From Meira nashicola (lineage: Eukaryota > Basidiomycota > Exobasidiomycetes > Exobasidiales > Brachybasidiaceae), in contig BCJU01000004.1 of assembly GCA_001600355.1 (NCBI GenBank), positions 1,876,206-1,898,998 on the forward strand: a stretch of DNA of 22,793 nucleotides, in the 5' to 3' direction. Each line of letters begins with the position of its first letter. Position 1 is the stretch's first letter. Shown piece after piece: positions 15,725-22,793 of the stretch. A program made the translations under genes and the position numbers. The notes under the pieces were generated by a model. That model had not been told where the DNA came from. It did not search any database and saw only the letters and a list, made by a program, of their open reading frames with translations.

Positions 15725-16597
15725 TTACATGGTTAAGAAAAATGCAGCGGAAAGAAGAACTGAAGTAGACAAAGCTGAAAGGATGCCAGGATAGATAGAA
15801 AGAGCTCCACTAGTAGAACCTTGTCCGGAAGTGGAAGCTGAATTTCCGTTTCTACCTGCTCCTAATTGACCAGTTTTTGTAATTTTGACGGTTAAAACGT
15901 TTACATTTCCATCAATACTTATACCGTGATTGATTTGACTAGTTTGAACATTTTGTAAAAGATTAACTTGTTGCATTGTTGTTGTATATTTATAACCTCC
16001 GGGAGAAGTTGTTCCGGTAGAATTTGTTGCATTTCCGGTTAATTGATCTCTTCCTAAATCATAACCGTTATTAACGATCATATGACTTTGTTGAGCAGGC
16101 ATTTCAACACTTGCAGCAATAAAGACTGCATTCGTATTTGCACTTGAACCATTTTGAATCCAATAACGTAAATGATTACCACCTTTTACGCTTTCTAAAC
16201 ATGTTCCACTATCACCGGAATAATAATTAAAACGTAAAACGTCAGTTTGATTTATGTAACCTGTTTCATCTCCAAGATTAGCTTGTTGAGAGCCACCTAA
16301 AGAAATTCCAGCACATGAACCAGGAGAAAAGTATAAACTTTCAAAATATTCCGATAAACCTGAAGAAGTTAAAACGTCTTTATCAGATTGATCTGAAATG
16401 ATTACATTTAACGGTTCACCAAGTTGAGAAGATGCATCTAAACGTGTTAACATACTTCCACCATTATTCCTTGGATCTGTAAACCCATTATTTGATGATG
16501 ATTGACGACGATTAAAAATTGTTGTTGGACTTGCCACAATACTACCTGCACATTGAGCAATGATTGTTATTGTTAAAAATGAAAAATTGAACTTCAT
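15725..16597 (-). CDS. Secreted, probably GPI-anchored protein of unknown function
   Basis: A 290-residue surface protein. Residues 1-22 form a signal peptide ending near IVASP, followed by an Arg-Arg pair at 30-31 that could be a Kex2 site. The middle domain (about 50-185) has conserved-looking blocks: SSQLGEPLNVIISDQSD (56-72), LYFSPGSCAG, QQANLGDETGYINQT, GTCLESVKGGNHLRYW and NGYDLGRD. I recall similar blocks in uncharacterised secreted fungal proteins, but know no function. Only two cysteines, 95 and 133, remain after signal cleavage, so one disulfide is likely. Sequons lie at Asn116, 149, 189 and 192. The C terminus has a Ser/Gly-rich linker (247-265) then a hydrophobic tail (about 269-289), the usual GPI-attachment layout. 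It would sit on the plasma membrane or wall. Divergent from the HECT gene. Confidence 0.8.
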   Translation of the reverse strand: MKFNFSFLTITIIAQCAGSIVASPTTIFNRRQSSSNNGFTDPRNNGGSMLTRLDASSQLGEPLNVIISDQSDKDVLTSSGLSEYFESLYFSPGSCAGISLGGSQQANLGDETGYINQTDVLRFNYYSGDSGTCLESVKGGNHLRYWIQNGSSANTNAVFIAASVEMPAQQSHMIVNNGYDLGRDQLTGNATNSTGTTSPGGYKYTTTMQQVNLLQNVQTSQINHGISIDGNVNVLTVKITKTGQLGAGRNGNSASTSGQGSTSGALSIYPGILSALSTSVLLSAAFFLTM

Positions 16598-17220
16598 GAT
16601 GATGAAAAAAGAAATGAATGCTGAACCAGCAGCAAGAGAATGACAATCAGAATGGAAATGATCGTAGTCTGAGAGTGAGGGAGTATATGTCTACATCGTC
16701 TGACATGTTTCTATTCTTGTTTTGGTAAGCAATTCTTCAATCCTACCTGCATGCTGTGCACTTTGACAGATTTATGCACCCTGAAAATTCTTCCCAAAGC
16801 CAAGACAAACTGAAGAAAAACAAAATCAAACATTTCATGCATACATACATATGTACATACATGTTCCATTCCAAACAACACACACAAGATCTCCACCCCA
16901 AAAATTCTAAAAATACTACACAGCCTTGGTAAAGGATATGCGGGAATTATGGTTTAGCGTCGGCTTTTATTCTAGATTGATAGATAAAATGATATGTACG
17001 ACGCGCGGCGAGTAGAACGTATGCACCTAGAACTACACTCAGCAACTACAGAAGTCGTCGGAAAATTTTAGTCGGCTAAAAATCATAAAAGGCAACCAAT
17101 GACGAAGTTTAAGCATCTAAAGTCTGTGCGTTTATGCAGCTTCATCCATCTTTGTTGACATTTGACAAAGAATACGTAACACAATTATAGAACATCAACA
17201 ATGACGTTTAACCGATAGCA
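16598..17220. promoter_or_regulatory. Divergent promoter region of the secreted protein and HECT genes
   Basis: 623 bp without a credible gene. Features seen: a CATA/TATG alternating stretch at about 16837-16863 with the palindrome TACATATGTA, a GC-rich patch GACGCGCGGCGAG near 17000, and a 6-codon upstream ORF at 17201-17218 just before the HECT ATG. No TATA box or operator is assigned with confidence. Confidence 0.45.
17201..17218 (+). promoter_or_regulatory. Minimal upstream ORF (MTFNR-stop) in the HECT leader
   Basis: ATG ACG TTT AAC CGA TAG ends two bases before the main ATG at 17221. Its start context (AACA before ATG) is at least as good as that of the main start (AGCA). If the transcript begins upstream, ribosomes would meet this ORF first, and the main protein would need leaky scanning or reinitiation. 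The position is certain; its presence in the transcript is inferred. Confidence 0.55.
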
Positions 17221-19032
17221 ATGAATATCAAATCGTTGCAGAGTATACAATACTTTGCAGAACAAATCAATAAATTAGATGGTGATCATGCGCAAACGGC
17301 AAAAGATCAATTTAAGCAAACGGTAGAATATTTCTTAGTGAAAGATTTGGAAAAGAGATGGAATGAAGAACAAAAGAAATGTTTAGAAGTTACTCTGGCA
17401 ATAATAAGTTTCTATAAGAAGCTTGACATTCAACCAAGTCAAACATTTTTAGATCTCTTGATTCACATTAATCACCAATACGTTTGGGATATATTTCGAC
17501 ATCAATACGATCAAAATGAGATAATGGAATTGGGTTATTGGTTGGTGGGATTATGCGGAAAGTTGGTATGGGAATCACATTCTGCTTTGTTTCTCGCTCA
17601 TCGAATATCCGAATCCGCATTCATGGGACCTGCAATCTTGTTGGACTGTATTGTACAATACTTTTCACATGAAGACAATTCTCAATTTCATGTTATTGCA
17701 TTTGATGCTCTTATTCAAAGATTAGACAAGAGTAAACAAGAGAAATGGATGACTACTTTACGTAAATGTCGACATATTATACCAACAAGTACAAAGCTAA
17801 CATTATTAGAACAACAATTTCAACGTAGAAAAAATGAAAATGAAAGATTGGTAATGTACGATCACATTTATGCAGGAACAGCATATAGAAGAGATGCACC
17901 CGATCAAAAGCACTTTTGTCATTTGAAAGTTCAAAGGGATAATTTGTTACAAGATTCAATGAATTGTTTTAATAAATTATCAAAAGAAATCGTTATTGAT
18001 GAATTGGATATCGTATTTATAGGAGAAGATGGTCAAGATCGTGGAGGATTAACTAAAGAATGGTGTTTATTAATGATTGAAAGTTTACGTGATATAATTC
18101 TCATTCAAACTGATGATCAATCAGAATTTATGGACGTAAAAAATGATTGTACGGAAGAACAAGCTCAATTATTCGGAATGGTGATTGGAATTGCAATTTT
18201 ACGTAAAGTGGCTATTGATGTCCCTTTAGCTCCATATGTTTATGATCTTTTATGTAGCTCTGATACACCACAATCACAACCAACATTGGAAATGCTTCAT
18301 TATACAAGACCTGGACTTGCTAATGGTCTATCAAAGATATTGAAATGGGATGAAGAGAAACAAGGAAAGATAGAAGAAGTCTTGGGCGTTGACTTTACCT
18401 TTCATGATGAACAAAGTGCTAAAACTGTTCATCTTTTACAAAATGGTGATCAAATCATGCTTTCAATGCAAAATAGAACAAAATACGTTGATGCAATCTT
18501 ACACTATCTCTTACAAAGACGTATACAAAACACTTTGATCAACATTCGCGAAGGCTTTTCAAGAGTTTGCTTTGGTATTAGTAGTTTGGATTTATTCACA
18601 TTTTCCGAATGGAATTCACTAATTTATGGAAAAGAAATGGCTGCTAATACGGCATCTTTACAAAGATCTTGTCAAGTTTTAATGCATGCTAAAAGTCAAA
18701 AAGAAAGAGAAGAAATGCAATCTTATTTAGCTTTATTTTGGTCAATCGTTGATAATTTCTCAAGAGATGATTTACGTAACTTACTTCATTTTGTCACTGC
18801 AAGTCATCGAATGTTCACTTTACGCACTACAAACGATTCCACAGGAAATGAATCACCTTTTACCATTCGATTATTGGATCAATTACCTATAAATATGTCA
18901 AGTTATCCGCTACCTACTGCTTCTACATGTAGCAACACTCTTTTCTTACCTCAATACCCTTCTTTTGACATCCTTCAAAGGTGTCTTTTATTTGCCATAC
19001 GGAATGGCAATCAAGGTTTCGGTCTTTCGTGA
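17221..19032 (+). CDS. HECT-type E3 ubiquitin ligase, HUL4/HECTD2-like
   Basis: A 603-residue protein with a complete C-terminal HECT domain from about residue 245. The N lobe starts with DELDIVFIGEDGQDRGGLTKEW (Gly268 begins the GEDGQDRGG loop), and includes AQLFGMVIGIAILRKVAIDVPLAP. The C lobe has the catalytic cysteine Cys570 in LPTASTCSNTLFLPQY and ends GFGLS with Phe at position -4, both needed for ubiquitin transfer in the family. The first 240 residues are helical with no WW, C2 or RCC1 repeats, which excludes Rsp5/NEDD4 and HERC types. The layout recalls Hul4 and HECTD2, but the protein is shorter than either. An in-frame TAA at 17209 fixes ATG 17221 as the first start of this frame. 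Substrates unknown. Convergent with the DCAF7-like gene, 94 bp apart. Confidence 0.88.
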   Translation: MNIKSLQSIQYFAEQINKLDGDHAQTAKDQFKQTVEYFLVKDLEKRWNEEQKKCLEVTLAIISFYKKLDIQPSQTFLDLLIHINHQYVWDIFRHQYDQNEIMELGYWLVGLCGKLVWESHSALFLAHRISESAFMGPAILLDCIVQYFSHEDNSQFHVIAFDALIQRLDKSKQEKWMTTLRKCRHIIPTSTKLTLLEQQFQRRKNENERLVMYDHIYAGTAYRRDAPDQKHFCHLKVQRDNLLQDSMNCFNKLSKEIVIDELDIVFIGEDGQDRGGLTKEWCLLMIESLRDIILIQTDDQSEFMDVKNDCTEEQAQLFGMVIGIAILRKVAIDVPLAPYVYDLLCSSDTPQSQPTLEMLHYTRPGLANGLSKILKWDEEKQGKIEEVLGVDFTFHDEQSAKTVHLLQNGDQIMLSMQNRTKYVDAILHYLLQRRIQNTLINIREGFSRVCFGISSLDLFTFSEWNSLIYGKEMAANTASLQRSCQVLMHAKSQKEREEMQSYLALFWSIVDNFSRDDLRNLLHFVTASHRMFTLRTTNDSTGNESPFTIRLLDQLPINMSSYPLPTASTCSNTLFLPQYPSFDILQRCLLFAIRNGNQGFGLS

Positions 19033-19126
19033 GGGACTCGTAGAAAACACATTTGTACTTTATACATTATCAGACTTTATAATATTTGCATTAAGGTATC
19101 ATATGTCTTGAACGTCTATAAAAAGA

Positions 19127-20713
19127 TTAAACCCTCAACACTCGAACCGATCGTCCCGAAGTCATCGCTAGCCAATCAATATCAGGTCCAGAAGCTGACT
19201 TATTCCCATATTCATCCCATTCTTGTACCACGCCACCTCCAGATTTGTTTGTAGAAGAACCTCCAAGAGTAGGTAATCGTAACCATGCGACATTATTTAC
19301 CATTTCTTCTGCACTATAAGCTAATATAGGTACTTCAGCTCCTATACTTGAATTTATACCTCCTCGATCCGAAGAAGGCGCTGGACTTGGACCTGCTCCA
19401 TTACGTGATCTTCTTCCTTGAGCTGATGCACTTCGTAATGTCGCACTTGCTAAATCGTACACTAAACATTGCGAATCATCACCGGCAGTACAAATCATAC
19501 CTTTACTCGATCCTCCACTGAAACCCGTTCCTGGAGGTCCCCATGCAACTGCATTAATTGCACCTTGATGCCCACGTAATTCTAAAATGGGACTTCCAGG
19601 TGCACGAACATCTAAAATTTGAACGCTATCGGAATCCAGATGAAAAGTTGCCAGGTAATTAGCATCCCAAGGATTGAATGCGATCCTGAGCAAAGGAGCT
19701 GCTAGATTTTCGTGACTCATTCCACTGCTTGGTCTGCTGGTGTCGCCATTATTCCCTCCACTACCGGTACTCATTGGACCAGGATTTCCTGTTTCATAAA
19801 TAATTGTTGAATGTTCCAAACTTCGTAAATCGAAAACACGAACGCTTCCATCTGCTCCCACACTAGCAAACACATCTGAACTTCCTGGACACCAATCGAC
19901 ATCGTACACTTCACGATCATGGGCGATCAATTGTGTTAATGCGGTTCTAGAAGGCAAGTCCCAAATCGTACAAGTTGTGTCGATTGAAGAAGTTACGATT
20001 AAATTCGGAGAAGGGACGTTCCAAGAAAATGAAGTGAGCGGAGCAGGTGAAGTAGTTGTATTTTTCGAATGTGCCAGCACACTCTTTTCGCGTAATGCGA
20101 ATGGGTATCCTTTTCCCGATCGATCTCCTACAAAGCCTGATCCGCTTCCACCTCCATCCTCTTCTCGTAAACATTCCCAAATACGTAAACAGTCTGCTGT
20201 TGTGGCTAAAACTTCTCGATCTGGATAACGTGAAATAGCATCATAACCGCCTGTACCATCTTCTACATCCCCGCTTCCCCAAGAGCCGCCGCCGCTCTTT
20301 GATTGTTTGTAATAGGATGACCTTCCATCATTTCCTCCACTTCCGCCTTCGTCTAAAGTAGAAGGTTGAAAAGCAATTCTGGTAGCGGGATACGGATGAG
20401 CAGAATCAGCAACAGGTGCAAGGGTTGGTAAACCATATTCATCATTCGTTACGCCTAAAATTTGTATCCTGTTTGTATATTCATCAACAAAACTACCAAT
20501 CGCTATCCGAGCGTCCCTAGGAATTCCAGAAGGATTTGAATTAGAAGATGATCCTGAAGATTTCTGATTGTTGTCCTGTTGCTGCTGGTATGGATTTCCT
20601 CTTATTGTCTCTTGCCATTTTGATGAAGATGCATTTGTTGAAGGTGATGTTGACCAAGCTAATGCATGAACTTGCCAAGGTGCCAGATATTCGAAATTCG
20701 AAATATCGTTCAT
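19127..20713 (-). CDS. DCAF7/WDR68-like WD40 scaffold protein
   Basis: A 528-residue WD40 protein of the DCAF7/WDR68 (An11, TTG1) family. Hallmarks seen: FEYLAPWQVHALAWS at the start, RIAIGSFVDEYTNRIQIL, HPYPATRIAFQP, LTSFSWNVPSPNLIVTSSIDTTCTIWD (Asp245 in SIDTTCTIWD), QLIAHDREVYDVDW, VFASVGADGSVRVFDLRSLEHSTIIYE, NYLATFHLDSDSVQILDVR, CTAGDDSQCLVYDL and a final RSVRVLRV close to the human EILRV end. Animal DCAF7 scaffolds DYRK and HIPK kinases and has been linked to DDB1-CUL4 ligases; the fungal role is not well settled. The protein is about 185 residues longer than the human one because of Ser/Gly/Asn/Gln-rich loops, for example after residue 20, in 125-160 and in 310-335. The core blades are intact. 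Same strand as the membrane-protein gene to its right. Confidence 0.9.
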   Translation of the reverse strand: MNDISNFEYLAPWQVHALAWSTSPSTNASSSKWQETIRGNPYQQQQDNNQKSSGSSSNSNPSGIPRDARIAIGSFVDEYTNRIQILGVTNDEYGLPTLAPVADSAHPYPATRIAFQPSTLDEGGSGGNDGRSSYYKQSKSGGGSWGSGDVEDGTGGYDAISRYPDREVLATTADCLRIWECLREEDGGGSGSGFVGDRSGKGYPFALREKSVLAHSKNTTTSPAPLTSFSWNVPSPNLIVTSSIDTTCTIWDLPSRTALTQLIAHDREVYDVDWCPGSSDVFASVGADGSVRVFDLRSLEHSTIIYETGNPGPMSTGSGGNNGDTSRPSSGMSHENLAAPLLRIAFNPWDANYLATFHLDSDSVQILDVRAPGSPILELRGHQGAINAVAWGPPGTGFSGGSSKGMICTAGDDSQCLVYDLASATLRSASAQGRRSRNGAGPSPAPSSDRGGINSSIGAEVPILAYSAEEMVNNVAWLRLPTLGGSSTNKSGGGVVQEWDEYGNKSASGPDIDWLAMTSGRSVRVLRV

Positions 20714-20980
20714 TATGTCGGTGAATAGGGTTATAATTTTCGATCATGTGGTAATGATCATAAATTTCGTAGTTTATTCTCCACAGCATTCATTCAATTC
20801 ACATCAGAACGTGTGTTGTGTTGTTACAGTGCACAGACTTAACACGCGTAAGTAGTTTGTGAGTGAGTGAGAGTAGTGGGGGGTTTCCATGCCTACTACA
20901 GTTTAGGATTTTATTATTGCCTATCACTATTCTTTGTCACAACTACTCAATTTATTTGATGAACAAAAAGTACAATTAGA
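20714..20980. promoter_or_regulatory. Promoter of the DCAF7-like gene, 3' end of the membrane-protein gene
   Basis: 267 bp between the DCAF7-like ATG and the corrected stop of the upstream gene. It contains GTGAGTGAGTGAGAGTAGTGGGGGG near 20860-20884 (+ strand), which is a purine-rich strand opposite a pyrimidine-rich one in the direction of DCAF7 transcription. No ORF is supported. Confidence 0.4.
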
Positions 20981-21850
20981 TTATTCTTCTCCGACCCATT
21001 GCTCAGCAAGTGGACCTAAAACAGGTAGAAATGGAGATCGTGCTAATGTTGGAGCTGCATTTGCTGCATTAGAACTAAGTTATAAAGTGTGGCTTTTGGT
21101 CAGCAAATATTGTTCATGAATAAGCATAACAAACACCTAACAATATTTTGTAACTCACCCACAAATCCAAGAATATCCTAATGAACCCATTCCTACAATA
21201 ACGCTAAACGTATACCAACCAAACCAAGAGCGCAAGATCCACAATAATAAAACGATTGCAACGCCAAATAAGCCTGCTTGATAAGCATGAAAGCGTACAA
21301 GATCATTTTCCGTTTCCCATATGAGTAATAAAACGCTGGTGAAAGGAGGTAAACTCCAAGTAGCAAAGCATAAATTTGATAAATTCCATCCTTGTGAAGT
21401 TGAATAACTTTGATGATCAGGTCTAGAAGAATTATTTGGACTTAATCCAACATTACGTTGACTATTCTGTGACCAAGCTGGTTGAGATTTATATTGTGAC
21501 TCAATCGATGTAGGACCACCTCCTACTCCAGATGATGTTGTTGCCCAAGCAGGTCTAGTTTGATTTGTATTTGATGATGATGGTACATAAGGCGAAGATG
21601 ATTGATAAGATTCTGTAGCATATCTTGGATCAAAATCTGTATCAAGAGATGCTCTGGTAGCAGCTGTTGTTGGGTCGTATATCCGAGATGCTTCACCATT
21701 TGACGCTTGTGGTTGTTGAGCTGCAGATTTTCCTCCTTCTTGATGAGGAACAGAAGGTGGTATTGATCTTGATGTATTTGATTCAGCTAATAATGCCTTT
21801 TGCCTTTCATCTGGAGGAGGTTGATATGGTGCAAAATTGGCTCCTGACAT
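20981..21850 (-). CDS. Small multi-pass membrane protein, Tic20/DUF4870-like (two exons)
   Basis: Exon 1 (21850 to 21159) starts at an ATG and reaches GTGAGT, where an unspliced reading would stop at once. Joining it to exon 2 (21074 to 20981) gives 261 residues. The first 150 residues are hydrophilic, Ser/Gln/Pro-rich. Hydrophobic segments follow: CFATWSLPPFTSVLLLIWE, then YQAGLFGVAIVLLLWIL, then FSVIVGMGSLGYSWICG, separated by NDLVRFHAYQAG, a pattern shared by Tic20/DUF4870 (UPF0132-like) proteins, where the charged loop RFHAYQ precedes the second helix. Exon 2 adds ARSPFLPVLGPLAEQWVGEE, an LPxLGxLAExW-type ending that supports the join. Membrane location is unknown and no function is established that I can name. 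It lies on the same strand as the DCAF7-like gene. Confidence 0.82.
21075..21158 (-). other. Spliceosomal intron in the Tic20/DUF4870-like gene
   Basis: 84 nt on the - strand: GTGAGT donor at 21158, branch-like TTGCTGACC, acceptor TATAACTTAG ending at 21075. It is phase 2 (GG | T). The downstream frame is open to TAA at 20981 and gives a plausible conserved end, whereas other nearby AGs put exon 2 in a wrong frame. Confidence 0.85.
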
Positions 21851-22498
21851 GATATTTTCTTGTGTTTGTGACGATGATTGTGTAGCAAGTTGTTAATGAA
21901 TGAAAGTTGAGAATGTTGTACATAGTCTATGTGTGTGCATATCGGCTATTTAAAATTTAGGCTTTTTTTTGCACCTTAAAATCGGATAATAGGAGCAAAG
22001 AATAATGTAGTCCATGTAGTCAGAAAAAGCAACACCCCCTCCAGGGCGTGCTCACAGCCTGGAAGATCGTCCAGGGCTAGATTACGCGTGATGTAGGTGC
22101 GGGAGTGCTATCTATTAAACACTGGCCTTACGCCCAAATGCACTAGCTTATAGGTGCATATATTCTACTAATAAGTCACACTAAGGTATTCTAATAATAA
22201 TAATCATACTTAGTCACTTGCCATCACCATCATCACCATCACTAACCAAATGACCATTGATGACTTGACCTTAGACTGATTAGGTGCAGTATTCACTAAT
22301 AGACTGCCAACTTGATCTATCTTACAACAGCAGAATGAGGTTTAGCTCGCTCAAGGAAGCATTCTTTGCTCAAATCAATTGATGTACAGAAGATATAACG
22401 ACCACCACAATCACCACCACCATCGAAAGCGAATCGAGATCATGCTTCGCCGGAGATTTGTTGAATGATAGATGTACTGACACGTGTACGTAGACTAC

Positions 22499-22762
22499 AT
22501 GCATGCATGCATACATAGCGCACCGATTGTGTTGTCTGCTTATTTAATCTATTGTACCTTCGACCAACAACAGGGTTCCAATGACAATGTCAATCCGGAC
22601 TTGTCCAATGTGTTACTGAAATCTATCCGATGGGTATGGCACCGACCGGTCAGCGAATGTGAGCAGCAGAATTTGAGTAATGTTGATCGATGGATGCTAC
22701 TGTCTAGCCTGCGGAAGGTATTGGTTCCTGCTCTGTCATTTTTGATATGGTTCTTTGGATGA
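22499..22762 (+). CDS. Possible ORF or exon, unrecognised
   Basis: From the ATG at 22499 a frame of 87 codons runs to TGA at 22760-22762. The middle part (SIRWVWHRPVSECEQQN...) mixes charged and hydrophobic residues like real coding sequence, and it ends with a hydrophobic stretch VPALSFLIWFFG. The first 15 residues come from a TGCA simple repeat, so the true start or an exon boundary may be near 22572, where AACAACAG precedes GGTTCC. Its last 43 bases read across the inverted repeat copy, whose opposite strand is also open, so this may be chance. Confidence 0.2.
   Translation: MHACIHSAPIVLSAYLIYCTFDQQQGSNDNVNPDLSNVLLKSIRWVWHRPVSECEQQNLSNVDRWMLLSSLRKVLVPALSFLIWFFG
22720..22751 (-). repeat. 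Right copy of the 32-bp inverted repeat
   Basis: The reverse complement of these 32 bases equals bases 1-32 of the window. The repeat may go on beyond 22751, because the left copy is cut by the window edge. On the - strand a frame is open from the window edge (22793) through this copy to a TAG at 22704-22706, and the shared part encodes TISKMTEQEP in both copies. Confidence 0.85.
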
Positions 22763-22793
22763 TCACATCTTCATCGGCCATAACACGTTTCAT

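Larger units (their letters stand above)
21851..22793. other. Right-edge region, no convincing gene
   Basis: 943 bp. The left part should carry the promoter of the membrane-protein gene. At 22036-22080 lies a GC-rich patch with CCAGGGC at 22041 and 22071 and the inverted GCCTGG at 22057. CCATCA-type runs are at 22221-22243 and ACCACC-type runs at 22400-22424, and a TGCA run is at 22498-22516. A 87-codon + frame (22499-22762) and a repeat copy (22720-22751) close the window. I found no tRNA (no B-box GGTTCGANTCC) or clear exon chain. Confidence 0.5.

Noticed and set aside
16837..16863. CATA/TATG alternating stretch as a regulatory palindrome
   Set aside because: The arms are not perfectly symmetric beyond TACATATGTA, and a simple microsatellite explains it.
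20934..21119. A + strand 61-codon ORF between the last two genes
   Set aside because: It begins with TTG and lies opposite exon 2 and intron of the membrane-protein gene, whose splice-corrected frame explains the openness better.
22036..22110. Possible tRNA gene in the GC-rich patch
   Set aside because: There is no B-box-like GGTTCGANTCC, no acceptor-stem pairing at tRNA spacing and no terminator-like T run after it.
22221..22243. CCATCA run as a CRISPR-like or His-tag-like repeat
   Set aside because: It is a short trinucleotide microsatellite in non-coding DNA with no spacers and no open frame of interest.

Overview
The window reads as nuclear DNA of a fungus, most likely a basidiomycete. 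It is moderately AT-rich by eye. The genes are closely packed and nearly intronless, on alternating strands, with two short introns (79 and 84 nt) using GTGAGT donors. Homologue identities were made from remembered family motifs, not a search. The basidiomycete call, and a weaker guess of Ustilaginomycotina, is inference.

Layout, left to right: a left edge of about 970 bp with scattered Ns and no convincing gene; PEX1 (-) and SEC16 (+) as a divergent pair sharing 645 bp; a BEM46/ABHD13-like alpha/beta hydrolase (-), convergent to SEC16; a PLP2/PDCL3 phosducin-like protein (-) whose true start lies in a short upstream exon; NSA1/WDR74 (+), divergent from PLP2; a secreted, probably GPI-anchored protein of unknown function (-); a HECT ubiquitin ligase (+); a DCAF7/WDR68-like WD40 protein (-); a small Tic20/DUF4870-like membrane protein (-) whose last 30 residues lie in a second exon; then about 940 bp at the right edge with only a weak ORF.

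The genes are housekeeping functions and do not form one pathway: peroxisome import (PEX1), ER exit sites (SEC16), ER or membrane-linked hydrolase (BEM46-like), CCT chaperonin assistance (PLP2), 60S ribosome assembly (NSA1), ubiquitin transfer (HECT), WD40 scaffold (DCAF7-like). I see no mobile-element gene, CRISPR array, rRNA or tRNA.

The most notable points are: (1) the first 32 bases of the window recur exactly, inverted, near its right end, suggesting the contig is bounded by copies of one repeat; (2) SEC16 carries a long tyrosine/glutamine-rich repeat domain resembling the prion-like regions of FUS-type proteins, followed by a second YAP-repeat block; (3) the HECT gene has a 5-residue upstream ORF ending 2 nt before its ATG; (4) the BEM46-like hydrolase ends in KEEL, a possible ER-retrieval signal; (5) two gene models are recovered by splicing.
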